This document shows positions 1 through 7,022 of a stretch of 38,853 nucleotides of DNA, piece after piece. The position numbers were made by a program, and so were the translations under genes. The stretch lies in the NCBI GenBank assembly GCA_964509845.1, contig CAZDZG010000006.1, positions 1 to 38,853 on the forward strand. Direction: 5' to 3'. The stretch comes from WYZ-LMO6 sp964509845. Its GTDB lineage: Archaea > Hadarchaeota > Hadarchaeia > Hadarchaeales > WYZ-LMO6. The notes under the pieces are model-generated. The model was not told the origin of the DNA, did not search any database, and was given only the letters and a program-made list of their open reading frames with translations. How positions within the stretch are numbered: the stretch's first letter is position 1; the number at the start of each line of letters is the position of its first letter.

Positions 1-236
1 TCCTTCCGGAGCCTTCCCATGTACCTCCAGAAGACCTCGGGATCCCTTTCCCTCAGCAGCTCCAGCAGGCGGGAGAGGGTCTCGTCCGTGGGAACCGCCT
101 CCCCCTTCTTGTACTTGTAGACGGTCTTGGAGTTGACCCCTATGGAGCTGGAGAGGGGACGTATCCCCATTCTTTCCACCATCTCCCTCACCATCTCCAC
201 CCGCATCTCCCAGGGTACGAACCCGGCTATCTTCAT
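1..236 (-). CDS. HTH-domain protein, N-terminal part (cut by window start)
   Basis: The reading frame begins with ATG at 236-234 and stays open for 78 codons to the window edge, so only the N-terminus is visible. It starts MKIAGFVPWEMRVEM. Residues from about 22 to 55 look like a helix-turn-helix: IRPLSSSIGVNSKTVYKYKK is followed by a GEAVPTDETLSRLLELL stretch, as in Xre-like regulators and in the HTH part of some archaeal tyrosine recombinases. The start is chosen because it is the first ATG after the intergenic array. The gene lies downstream of a methyltransferase on the same strand, but the repeat array and a TATA-like element separate them, so it probably has its own promoter. Regulator or recombinase cannot be decided from this fragment. 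Confidence 0.7.
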   Translation of the reverse strand, partial: MKIAGFVPWEMRVEMVREMVERMGIRPLSSSIGVNSKTVYKYKKGEAVPTDETLSRLLELLRERDPEVFWRYMGRLRK

Positions 237-245
237 CCCCTCACC

Positions 246-428
246 GTGGGCCGCGGGCCTACGTTTGTGGGCCATCGGCCTACAAAACGTAGGCCTTTTT
301 CCTACAAGGTAGGCCGCCGGCCCACGCCTTAAAAGTTTCGCCCCGGGCAGGGGACACCCGGAGACCTTCCGTAGGCCTCGGGCCTACGAAGTAGGCCTTC
401 TTCCTACGAAAGTAGGCCGCAGGCCTAC
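246..428. repeat. Phased array of GTRGGCC / GGCCYAC heptamers
   Basis: GTAGGCC or GTGGGCC alternates with its reverse complement along the spacer. Forward copies start at 246, 267, 289, 309, 371, 391 and 412. Reverse copies start at 256, 277, 319, 381 and 422, with degenerate CCTAC halves at 301 and 403. Consecutive starts are 10-12 bp apart. The 52-bp step across the gap (319 to 371) is also close to a multiple of 10.4, so all sites would face the same side of the helix. The gap holds the only AT-rich, TATA-like stretch. The array touches the stop codon of the methyltransferase (425-427) and ends 10 bp before the HTH gene start. A multi-site operator or nucleoprotein platform is inferred; the repeats themselves are directly visible. 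Confidence 0.85.
328..338 (-). promoter_or_regulatory. TATA-like element for the HTH gene
   Basis: This AT-rich patch reads AAACTTTTAAG on the minus strand and is the only one between the two heptamer clusters. It lies about 95 bp upstream of the HTH start, so the transcript would begin near 305 with a 5' leader of about 65 bases lying inside the array. Assignment is by position and composition only. Confidence 0.4.
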
Positions 429-1312
429 GAGGTTCTGGCCTGCCGAACCGCTCCGGGCCTCCGGGGCTTCCTGGCCAGGACCCCTCCCACGGCCCTCCGC
501 ACCCCCTCGAACCCGCACTCCCTTAGCCTCCGGATGACGCCGGCCGGTATGTCCTTGCGTCTCCTCCTCCCCGGCTCGCCCACGTAGTGGTAAAGCCAGC
601 CCCCGTCCCTGAGGACCCTGAAGATCTCCCGGTAGAAGTGGCTGCTGTAGAGCTCGCCGGCCAGAGCAAAGCGGGGAGGGTCGTTTATCACCCTGTCGAA
701 GGAAGCCTCGTCGAATTCCCCGATGATTTCAAGGGCATCTCCCAACAGGATCTTCACCCTTTCCTCCGAGAGCCCCCGCGACCACGGATTCATCTCGGCC
801 ATCCTCAGCACGTTCCGGTCCTTCTCCACCGTGATCACGGAGGAGGATCCCAGCCTGAGCGACCACATCGCCGTGTAGCCCAGGCCCGTCCCTATGTCGA
901 GCACGGAGGAGCCCGGACGGACCCCCAAACACCTGACCTTGAGCTCCGCGTCCCTCCACGGTGTGATCCCCTCCGTGCGGTGCATCCTCACCCCGGATAT
1001 CTCCAGGGTGGGGGCACTGTCGGGACGAACGGCGAGAAGCCGGTAGTACCTTCCATCCGCGAAGAACGCGGCCTTGAAGACTCTCCCGTCGCGGACGAGG
1101 TAGACGTCATTCTCCTCCAGTCCCCTCACCTCCTCCACCGGGAGCTCTTCCCCTCCAGGCAGAAACAGCGAACCTCCCGCCACCCTGACCCTAGACACCG
1201 TCAGGCCGAGGTCCAGGCTGACCTCCACCTCCCCCTCGCCCGCTGACAGTATCTTCTCCGCCGTCCACCTCGTCAGAACGGGAAGGCGCGAAGGATGGAA
1301 TTCAATCCGCAT
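425..1312 (-). CDS. Predicted archaeal SAM-dependent methyltransferase
   Basis: The 295-residue protein has a class I Rossmann methyltransferase core in its C-terminal half. Motif I is VLDIGTGLGY at 137-146, an acidic residue follows in VITVEKD near 160-165, and the catalytic-type motif NDPPRF lies at 210-215. The NDPP form is typical of amino-methylating enzymes and matches an archaeal family of predicted methyltransferases (COG2521 type). The N-terminal 110 residues form a separate beta-rich region that may bind the substrate. The substrate is unknown. The gene starts with ATG at 1312 and diverges from the HTH gene at 1445. A possible TATA (GATACATAAG on the minus strand) lies near 1338-1349. 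Its stop codon touches the heptamer array. Confidence 0.8.
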   Translation of the reverse strand: MRIEFHPSRLPVLTRWTAEKILSAGEGEVEVSLDLGLTVSRVRVAGGSLFLPGGEELPVEEVRGLEENDVYLVRDGRVFKAAFFADGRYYRLLAVRPDSAPTLEISGVRMHRTEGITPWRDAELKVRCLGVRPGSSVLDIGTGLGYTAMWSLRLGSSSVITVEKDRNVLRMAEMNPWSRGLSEERVKILLGDALEIIGEFDEASFDRVINDPPRFALAGELYSSHFYREIFRVLRDGGWLYHYVGEPGRRRRKDIPAGVIRRLRECGFEGVRRAVGGVLARKPRRPGAVRQARTS

Positions 1313-1444
1313 GCCTCCAACCGTTCCTCTCCGTACCGTCTTATGTATCCCGGCGTGAGGTCCGCCGCACGTTCCGATCGTTCCTCGTTTCCATTCGATG
1401 GAAACATTATTAGGGGAGAAGCCGAATCCTTACACGGGGGGCAA

Positions 1445-1927
1445 ATGGCAGGGAAAAGAGGCCTTAGGGAAATAAAGGAGCTAAAAAAGAGCCCCTTGAT
1501 GAAAATTCTCCTAGAAAGATCCCTCTTTGACGAAAAAACCCTCCAAATCCTCCTTCTCTATTACTCAGAAAAGGCCACCAGCTTCGAAGAAATCGGCAAA
1601 AGGGTGGGCATGGGAAGATCGGGGGTCTGGAAGAGGTGGAGGAGGGGGAGGAGGGACCTGGAGCGGGCCTTCTGCACCCTCAGGCTGGCCCTGTACCTGG
1701 GCCTGCTGGACGACGAGGTCGCCGGCCTCCTGCTGGAGGACTTCAAGGACTACCTGGAGCTCAGGAGGGGGGAGAGGACCGTGGAGGAGGTGAAGGAGAG
1801 GCTGGAGAGGAGGATGCTGCTGGCCCTCCGGGGCATGGCAAAGGTATATAACGGGGAAGAGAAATTCCTTTCAAAAAACAACGGAGGCAGGAAGCATGGC
1901 GGAGAAACCCAAAAAGAGCGCCGCTGA
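1445..1927 (+). CDS. HTH-containing protein overlapping alba
   Basis: The start is ATG at 1445, seven bases after a G-rich ribosome-binding stretch and about 35 bp after an ACATTATTAG element. The frame is open further upstream to 1295, but that part has no protein-like pattern and overlaps the divergent methyltransferase start. The 160-residue protein is highly charged. A helix-turn-helix is plausible at about residues 45-70 (SFEEIGKRVGMGRSGVWKRW), followed by a helical region and a charged, probably disordered tail. It resembles small archaeal DNA-binding proteins, but I do not recognise the family. Its last 32 bases overlap the alba start in another frame, and the alba promoter lies inside its 3' end. 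A role with Alba in chromatin or regulation is only a guess. Confidence 0.65.
   Translation: MAGKRGLREIKELKKSPLMKILLERSLFDEKTLQILLLYYSEKATSFEEIGKRVGMGRSGVWKRWRRGRRDLERAFCTLRLALYLGLLDDEVAGLLLEDFKDYLELRRGERTVEEVKERLERRMLLALRGMAKVYNGEEKFLSKNNGGRKHGGETQKERR
1844..1887 (+). promoter_or_regulatory. alba promoter and ribosome-binding site
   Basis: GTATATAAC at 1844-1852 is the best TATA box in this part of the window and would start transcription near 1873. GGAGG at 1883-1887 stands nine bases before the alba ATG at 1896. Both lie inside the upstream coding region, so alba can be transcribed independently and strongly. Unlike many genes here, this mRNA would carry a short leader with a Shine-Dalgarno site. 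Confidence 0.7.
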
Positions 1928-2192
1928 CAATGCCGTGTTCGTGGGGACCAAGCCGGTGATGAACTACGTGCTGGCGGCCATTACGCAGTTCAACCAGGGA
2001 AGCAAGGAGGTCGTGCTGAAGGCCAGGGGGAAGGCCATCAGCAGGGCCGTTGATGTCGCGGAGATCCTGAGGAACCGCTTCATCCAAGGCCTGGTCCCCA
2101 AGAACATAAGCATTGGAACGGAGGAACTCCAAACCGAAAGCGGCGAAAAAATCAACGTATCCACCATCGAGATAGTTCTCGCAAAAAGCTGA
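1896..2192 (+). CDS. alba: DNA/RNA-binding chromatin protein Alba
   Basis: The 98-residue protein matches Alba in length and sequence. VFVGTKPVMNYVLAAI at 14-29 carries the lysine that contacts nucleic acid and is acetylated in Sulfolobus. KARGKAISRAVDVAEILRNRF forms the long helix, and the C-terminus IEIVLAKS is the usual final strand. Alba is a small, abundant dimer that coats DNA and binds RNA in many thermophilic archaea. The gene has its own TATA box and a clear GGAGG site, which fits high expression. It is followed at once by a hairpin terminator whose loop begins with the stop codon. It overlaps the end of the upstream HTH gene by 32 bp. Confidence 0.97.
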   Translation: MAEKPKKSAADNAVFVGTKPVMNYVLAAITQFNQGSKEVVLKARGKAISRAVDVAEILRNRFIQGLVPKNISIGTEELQTESGEKINVSTIEIVLAKS

Positions 2193-2226
2193 AGGCTTTT
2201 TGCGAGAGCCCTTTTTTTCTTTTTTC
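2177..2226 (+). terminator. Hairpin plus T-tract terminator of alba
   Basis: Bases 2177-2189 pair perfectly with 2195-2207 (13 bp, TCTCGCAAAAAGC with its complement) around the 5-base loop TGAAG, whose TGA is the alba stop codon. A T-rich tract follows at 2212-2225. The arrangement looks like a bacterial intrinsic terminator; archaeal RNA polymerase needs only the T-tract, so the hairpin may protect the mRNA 3' end. Confidence 0.85.
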
Positions 2227-2261
2227 CTTTGACTTTTTAGGAGCCGAAGCGGAGGGTTACG

Positions 2262-3581
2262 ATGGAACCTTCACCCCTCGGAGACTGGAGAAGGACCCAC
2301 TTCACCTCCCAGATCACCCCGGAGCTGGAGGGGAGGGAGGTGGTGGTGATGGGATACGTGGGAGCGGTGAGGGATCTGGGCGGTCTGAGGTTTCTGACCC
2401 TCCACGACAGGGAGGGTTTCGTCCAGGTGACCGCTCCGAGGGACAAGGTCAGCCCGGAGGTTTTCGAGGGAATGAACAGGCTGACCCCCCAGTCCTGCGT
2501 GGCCGTGAAGGGAAAGGTGCAGGTGGCCAGACAGGCGCCGGCCGGGGTGGAGATCCTCCCCTCCGAAATCAAGCTTCTGAATCCCGCCCTCTCCCCCCTG
2601 CCCCTGGAGCCCACCGGCAGGATCAGGTCCAACCTGGACACCAGGCTGGACTCCAGGCTCCTGGACCTCCGCCATCCCCGGCAGCTGGCCATCTTCAGGA
2701 TAAAGCACGAGATCGTGGGCATCGTGCGCCGCTTCCTGGCGGAGAAGGGCTTCCTGGAGGTGCAGACCCCGAAGATAGTGGCCACGGCCACGGAAAGCGG
2801 GGCCGCCCTCTTCCCCATCACCTACTTCGACAAGGAGGCCTTCCTTAGCCAGAGCCCCCAGCTCTACAAGGAGGTCCTCACGGGCTGCTTCGACAGGGTT
2901 TTCGAGATAGGGCCCATCTTCAGGGCGGAGGAGCACGACACCCCAAGGCACCTCAATGAGACCACCTCCATAGACGTGGAGGCGGCCTTCGTCACCCAGG
3001 ACGAGGTGATGGAGATCCTGGAGGAGATGCTGGTGGAGATCTTCCGGGGGGTCAAGGAGAGGTGCCGGAGGGAACTCCAGACCCTCCAGAGGGAGCTGGA
3101 GGTCCCCACCAGGCCTTTCCCCAGGCTGACCTACGATGAAGTCCTGTCCAGGCTGGAGGCCGCGGGGATGAAGCTCAGGTGGGGGGAGGACCTCTCCACC
3201 CCCGCGGAGAGGAAGCTGGGGGAGCTTTTCCCCGGTCCCTACTTCATAATCGAGTGGCCCACCTCCCTCAAGCCCTTCTACATCCTGCCCAAGCAGGGAA
3301 GGGAGGAGGTTTGCGAGGCCTTCGACCTCATGTACGGGGAGCTGGAGCTGGCCTCGGGGGGGACCCGCATCCACCGGGAGGAATTGCTGGTGAGGAGGCT
3401 CAGGGAAAAGGGTCTGAGGCCGGAGAGCTTCGAGTCCCACCTCAGGAATTTCAGGTACGGGATGCCCCCCCACGCGGGGTTCGGGCTGGGGCTGGACAGG
3501 CTCACCATGGTGATAACCGGCGTGAGCAACATAAGGGAGGTGGTACTTTTCCCCAGGGACAAAAGAAGGCTGACGCCCTGA
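2262..3581 (+). CDS. aspS: Aspartyl-tRNA synthetase (archaeal type, possibly Asp/Asn non-discriminating)
   Basis: The 439 residues fit the archaeal/eukaryotic AspRS family. An N-terminal OB-fold anticodon-binding domain (about 1-110) is followed by the class II catalytic core. Motif 2 is visible as FRAEEHDTPRHLNE near 220-232 and motif 3 as GLGLDR at about 408-413, leading to the typical C-terminus NIREVVLFPRD. The enzyme charges tRNA-Asp and, in archaea lacking AsnRS, also tRNA-Asn for later amidation; which applies cannot be told here. ATG at 2262 is preceded by GGAGG. A CTTTTTAGG element about 25 bp upstream could place the transcription start at the ATG. The stop codon overlaps the start proposed for the Nudix gene, so the two probably form an operon. 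Confidence 0.96.
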   Translation: MEPSPLGDWRRTHFTSQITPELEGREVVVMGYVGAVRDLGGLRFLTLHDREGFVQVTAPRDKVSPEVFEGMNRLTPQSCVAVKGKVQVARQAPAGVEILPSEIKLLNPALSPLPLEPTGRIRSNLDTRLDSRLLDLRHPRQLAIFRIKHEIVGIVRRFLAEKGFLEVQTPKIVATATESGAALFPITYFDKEAFLSQSPQLYKEVLTGCFDRVFEIGPIFRAEEHDTPRHLNETTSIDVEAAFVTQDEVMEILEEMLVEIFRGVKERCRRELQTLQRELEVPTRPFPRLTYDEVLSRLEAAGMKLRWGEDLSTPAERKLGELFPGPYFIIEWPTSLKPFYILPKQGREEVCEAFDLMYGELELASGGTRIHREELLVRRLREKGLRPESFESHLRNFRYGMPPHAGFGLGLDRLTMVITGVSNIREVVLFPRDKRRLTP

Positions 3582-4105
3582 AAGGCAGGTATGTCTTCAG
3601 GGGAAGACGCCTCTCCCTCAAGGTCCTTCACTTGTCCCTTCCTTCCGGGAGGCTGGTGCTCAGGGAAGTGGTGGAGCATCCTGGGGCCGTGGCCATCCTT
3701 CCCCTGCTGGGGGAGGACAGGATTCTCCTCCTGAAGCAGTACCGACCGGTCATAGGGAGATGGATCTACGAGATACCGGCGGGAACGGTGGAGGAGGGGG
3801 AGAGCCCGCTCAGGTGCGCCAGGAGGGAGCTGGAGGAGGAAACGGGATACAGGGCGGGGAGGATGAGAAAGCTCTTCGAAATGTACCTGGCCCCCGGTTA
3901 CAGCACCGAGAAGCTCCATTCCTTCCTGGCCTACGACCTGCGCCGCACCTCCCCCCGCCGGGACTGGGGGGAGGAAATAAGGGTGGTGGAAACCACCCTC
4001 TCCGAAGCCCTCCGGATGGTGAGGACCAACCGGATAAGGGACGCCAAGACCAGCGCCACCCTCCTCTATTTCCTCCTCTTCGAAAGGGGTTTACAGGTCA
4101 GGTAG
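3578..4105 (+). CDS. Nudix hydrolase, ADP-ribose pyrophosphatase-like
   Basis: The Nudix box is complete at about residues 69-91 (GTVEEGE, then RRELEEETGY), inside a 175-residue protein. The preceding HPGAVAILPL and QYRPVIGRWIYEIPAG match ADP-ribose pyrophosphatases of the NudF type, which cleave ADP-ribose to AMP and ribose 5-phosphate with Mg2+. The conserved N-terminal strand YVFRGRRLSLKV must be inside the protein, and no ATG, GTG or TTG occurs in frame just before it. The best start is CTG at 3578, whose last two bases overlap the aspS stop as CTGA, copying the ATGA overlap common here. The longer open frame upstream to 3179 is a shadow of aspS. Confidence 0.9.
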   Translation: MKGRYVFRGRRLSLKVLHLSLPSGRLVLREVVEHPGAVAILPLLGEDRILLLKQYRPVIGRWIYEIPAGTVEEGESPLRCARRELEEETGYRAGRMRKLFEMYLAPGYSTEKLHSFLAYDLRRTSPRRDWGEEIRVVETTLSEALRMVRTNRIRDAKTSATLLYFLLFERGLQVR

Positions 4106-4213
4106 GGCGGGGGGAGGGGTAGGCGCTGGCTGGCTGGCCGTCCGTCCGGACGGTTCTATCTACCGGAAGCGGGACCTCCAAGCAGAGGTTTAATACTTCC
4201 TTCCCAAGAGGGG
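4106..4213 (+). promoter_or_regulatory. glnA promoter region with a palindrome
   Basis: GTTTAATAC at 4188-4196 is a TATA-like box whose centre lies 22-25 bp before the glnA ATG codons (4214 and 4217), so the mRNA is probably leaderless. Upstream are a short GGCT tandem run (about 4126-4138), a TCCG run, and the 12-bp palindrome CCGTCCGGACGG at 4142-4153. The palindrome could be an operator or part of the end of the aspS-Nudix transcript. No gene is seen here. Confidence 0.5.
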
Positions 4214-5554
4214 ATGATGCCCGCCGCCGAAGAGCAGGAGAAGGTGGTGAGGAAAGCCCGGGAGCTGGGGATCAAGTTCGTTCAGATGCAGTTCATGGAC
4301 ATCCTGGGAACCGTCAAGAACGTCACCGTCCCGGTGGAAAGGCTGGAGAGGGCCCTCTCCGAAGGGGTCTTCTTCGACGGTTCCTCCGTGCTCGGATACG
4401 CGACGGTGGAGGAGTCCGACATGCGCCTGATGCCCGATCCCAGAACCTTCACCGTCCTTCCCTGGACCCAGCGAAACCTGAGGACCGCCTGTATGGTCTG
4501 CGACGTCTACGATCACAGGAACAACCGCTTCGAGGGGGACCCCCGGTACGCCCTCCAGAGGATGTGCGAGAAGGCCAGGAAGAAGGGGTATGTGTTCAAC
4601 ACGGCCCCCGAGTACGAGTTCTTCCTGCTGCAGACGGACGAGAGGGGCAGACCCCTCCCCCAGCCCTCCGACTTCGGCGGTTACTTCGACCTCATGAGGG
4701 ACAGGGGGGACGAGGTGAGGAAGGAAATAGTGGGGTACCTGACGGAGATGGGGTTCGAGGTGGAGGCCTCCCATCACGAGGTCTCGCCCGGCCAGCACGA
4801 GATAGACCTCAGGTACGCGGAGGCCCTCACCTCCGCCGACAGGGTGATGATGATGAAGTACACCACCAAGCTGGTGGCCCAGAGGCACGGGCTCTTCGCC
4901 TCCTTCATGCCCAAGCCGTTCTACGGGGTGAACGGCTCCGGCATGCACACCCACATGTCCCTCATGAGCCCGGACGGAACCAAAAACTTCTTCTACGATC
5001 CCGAGGGGAAGTACCAGCTGAGCGAGCTCGCCCTCTGCTTCATAGGGGGTCTGCTCAAGTACGCCAAGGAGATGTGCGCCATCCTCGCCTCCTCCGTCAA
5101 CTCCTACAAGAGGCTGGTCCCGGGGTACGAGGCTCCCGTCTACATCTCCTGGGCCAACAGGAACCGCAGCGCCTACATAAGGGTTCCCTCGGGAAGGGAG
5201 CTCAGGACCAGGATAGAGCTGAGGAGCCCCGATCCGGCGGGGAATCCCTACCTTCAGTTCTGCGTGATGCTCGCCGCGGGGCTGAAGGGGATAGAGGAGA
5301 AGGCCTATCCCCCGGAGCCCGTGGAAAGAAACATCTTCCGGATGACCCCCGAGGAGAGAAGGGAACTCCAGATAGAGCCCCTCCCCTCCAGCCTGGGGGA
5401 GGCCCTGGAGTACATGGAAAAGAGCAAGCTCGTCAGGGAGGCCATAGGGGATCATCTCTTCGAGCACTTCCTCTACATCAAGGGGCAGGAGTGGGAGAAC
5501 TACCGCTCCCAGGTCACCGACTGGGAGCTGCAGAACCTCCTACCCATCCTGTAG
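4214..5554 (+). CDS. glnA: Glutamine synthetase type I
   Basis: The enzyme makes glutamine from glutamate, ammonia and ATP. All GSI signatures are present in 446 residues: FFDGSSVLGY at 53-62, the metal-binding EYEFFL near 133-138, NGSGMHTH at 240-247, NRNRSAYIR at 315-323 and ELRSPDPAGNPY at 335-346. The length and the lack of an obvious adenylylation loop tyrosine fit the GSI-alpha subtype of archaea and low-GC bacteria, regulated by feedback rather than adenylylation (family knowledge). Two in-frame ATGs (4214 and 4217) are possible starts. The product glutamine feeds HisH, encoded convergently just downstream; the glnA and hisF stop codons are separated by one base. Confidence 0.97.
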   Translation: MMPAAEEQEKVVRKARELGIKFVQMQFMDILGTVKNVTVPVERLERALSEGVFFDGSSVLGYATVEESDMRLMPDPRTFTVLPWTQRNLRTACMVCDVYDHRNNRFEGDPRYALQRMCEKARKKGYVFNTAPEYEFFLLQTDERGRPLPQPSDFGGYFDLMRDRGDEVRKEIVGYLTEMGFEVEASHHEVSPGQHEIDLRYAEALTSADRVMMMKYTTKLVAQRHGLFASFMPKPFYGVNGSGMHTHMSLMSPDGTKNFFYDPEGKYQLSELALCFIGGLLKYAKEMCAILASSVNSYKRLVPGYEAPVYISWANRNRSAYIRVPSGRELRTRIELRSPDPAGNPYLQFCVMLAAGLKGIEEKAYPPEPVERNIFRMTPEERRELQIEPLPSSLGEALEYMEKSKLVREAIGDHLFEHFLYIKGQEWENYRSQVTDWELQNLLPIL

Positions 5555-5555
5555 T

Positions 5556-6374
5556 TCAGAGGCGAACGGGGACCCCCCTCTCCCGGAGGTATCGCTTGAC
5601 CTCCCCTATGGTGTGGTGGCCGTAGTGGAAGATGCTGGCGGCCAGGGCGGCACTGGCCCCGGTCTTCGTGAGGACCTCGTACACGTGCTCCGGCGAGCCG
5701 CAGCCCCCCGAGGCTATGACGGGTATGCTCACCGCTTCGCTCACCGCCTTGGTGAGGACGAGATCGTATCCGAGCGTGGTCCCGTCCCTGTCCATGCTGG
5801 TCAGGAGGATCTCCCCCGCCCCCCTCTCCTCCGCCTCCACGGCCCACCTCACGGCATCCACCCCCGTGAACCTCTTTCCGCCGTAGATGGAGCACTCGAA
5901 CCAGACCGGCCCCTCCGGCGTATCCACCACCACCCTGTCCCCCTCCCTTCCCTCCGCCCTCCTCCGCTTGGCGTCTATGGCCACCACGCAGGCCTGGCTG
6001 CCGAAGGTCTCGGCAAGCCTGGAGATCAGCCCGGGATCCTCCAGGGCCGCGGTGTTGACCGCTATCTTGTCCGCCCCAGCCTTGAAGACCTTCCTGGCAT
6101 CCTCCACGCTCCTTATTCCTCCCCCCACCGTCAGGGGGACGAAGACCCTCTCCGAGGTCCGCTCGATCACGTGCACCATGGTCTCCCTCCTCTCCCGGCT
6201 GGCCGTTATGTCCAGGAAGACTATCTCGTCCGCCCCCTCCAGATAGTACCTTTCCGCCAGCTCCCAGGGGATTCCCGCATACCTTATCTGCTCGAACTCG
6301 ATTCCCTTCACCACCCTCCCCATGGGAACGGCCAGGTCGCAGTCCAGGCAGGGGATGATCCTCTTGCAGAGCAT
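5556..6374 (-). CDS. hisF: Imidazole glycerol phosphate synthase, cyclase subunit HisF
   Basis: This 272-residue (beta/alpha)8 barrel carries the catalytic aspartates of HisF: D11 in RIIPCLDCDLA and D134 in VVAIDAK. Phosphate-binding loops include LTVGGGIRS near 81-89 and the C-terminal VIASGGCG and ALAASIFHYG motifs. Together with HisH it converts PRFAR and ammonia to imidazole glycerol phosphate and AICAR, the fifth step of histidine synthesis. It starts with ATG at 6374, directly after the hisH stop, so the two subunits are co-translated. No other his genes lie in the window, so the pathway genes are scattered. Confidence 0.97.
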   Translation of the reverse strand: MLCKRIIPCLDCDLAVPMGRVVKGIEFEQIRYAGIPWELAERYYLEGADEIVFLDITASRERRETMVHVIERTSERVFVPLTVGGGIRSVEDARKVFKAGADKIAVNTAALEDPGLISRLAETFGSQACVVAIDAKRRRAEGREGDRVVVDTPEGPVWFECSIYGGKRFTGVDAVRWAVEAEERGAGEILLTSMDRDGTTLGYDLVLTKAVSEAVSIPVIASGGCGSPEHVYEVLTKTGASAALAASIFHYGHHTIGEVKRYLRERGVPVRL

Positions 6375-6965
6375 CTAGGTCTCGAGGAAGTTTCTGAGGA
6401 GGAGGAGGCCGAAGGGGCCGCTCTTCTCGGGATGGAACTGCGTCCCGAAGAGGTTCTCCTTCCAGACCGCCGCGCAGATCTCCACCCCGTACTCCGTCAC
6501 GGCCACCTCCACCTCTTTCTCGAGGGGAACGGAGCGGTAGGAATGGACGAAGTAGGCGTAGCCCCCCTCCACCCCCCGAAACAGGGGGGACTCCCTAACC
6601 TTCCTGACGTAGTTCCATCCCATGTGCGGGAGCCTCTCCCGCGTCGGTACCCTCTCCACCCTCCCCCTCAGCAGGCCCAGGCCCCTCACTCCTTCCCCTT
6701 CCTGCGAGCCCTCGAACATCACCTGCATGCCCAGGCATATCCCCAGGAGGCGGGCCCCTTCCTCCACCCTCTCCCTTATCCAGGAGGAGAGGGGGGAGAG
6801 GCGCTCCATCGCCTTGCCGAAGGCCCCCACCCCCGGGAGCACCAGGTGCTCCAGCCCCTCCTCCCAGGGGGGCACGAGCACCGGCTCCCCCCCCACCTCC
6901 CTCAGGGCGTTGCAAACGCTCCTGACATTTCCCATCCCGTAGTCCAGCACTCCTACCCTTCTCAT
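6375..6965 (-). CDS. hisH: Imidazole glycerol phosphate synthase, glutaminase subunit HisH
   Basis: This 196-residue class I glutamine amidotransferase has the nucleophile C77 in LLGICLGMQ and the His/Glu pair H177 and E179 in TQFHPEKSG. The N-terminus VGVLDYGMGNVRSV is diagnostic for HisH. It releases ammonia from glutamine and channels it through the HisF barrel. The gene is first in a two-gene operon with hisF and starts with ATG at 6965. It shares a central TATA element with the divergent aminotransferase gene. Confidence 0.97.
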   Translation of the reverse strand: MRRVGVLDYGMGNVRSVCNALREVGGEPVLVPPWEEGLEHLVLPGVGAFGKAMERLSPLSSWIRERVEEGARLLGICLGMQVMFEGSQEGEGVRGLGLLRGRVERVPTRERLPHMGWNYVRKVRESPLFRGVEGGYAYFVHSYRSVPLEKEVEVAVTEYGVEICAAVWKENLFGTQFHPEKSGPFGLLLLRNFLET

Positions 6966-6988
6966 CCCTTCTTCCTTCCCCTCCAGAC

Positions 6989-7000
6989 TATTTTTAAGAG
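6989..7000. promoter_or_regulatory. Shared divergent TATA element, hisH / aminotransferase
   Basis: CTATTTTTAAGA at about 6988-6999 lies midway between the two start codons: hisH at 6965 and the aminotransferase at 7023 are each about 29 bp from its centre near 6994. It is the only AT-rich element in the 57-bp spacer, so it probably drives both genes as leaderless or nearly leaderless mRNAs. Confidence 0.6.
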
Positions 7001-7022
7001 AACAGCTCCCTAAGGTTTAGCG

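Noticed and set aside
246..428. CRISPR array
   Set aside because: Repeats are only 7 bp, alternate in orientation and have spacers of 2-5 bp; no cas genes are present.
1295..1444. Upstream extension of the HTH gene before alba
   Set aside because: It overlaps the divergent methyltransferase start and contains the AT-rich promoter-like stretch; ATG 1445 has a G-rich binding site.
2271..3473. Long open frame opposite aspS, and similar ones opposite lysA (8081-9847), hisHF (5613-7013) and glnA (4190-5467)
   Set aside because: These are antisense shadows of GC-rich real genes. They are rich in His, Pro, Gly and Leu with no domain pattern, whereas the opposite frames match known families over their full length.
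3179..3577. Upstream extension of the Nudix frame
   Set aside because: It lies inside aspS, is Gly/Arg/His-rich, and has no conserved pattern; the Nudix protein is complete without it.
4142..4153. Palindrome CCGTCCGGACGG as an intrinsic terminator
   Set aside because: It has no loop and no following T-tract; it may be an operator, but nothing else supports a call.
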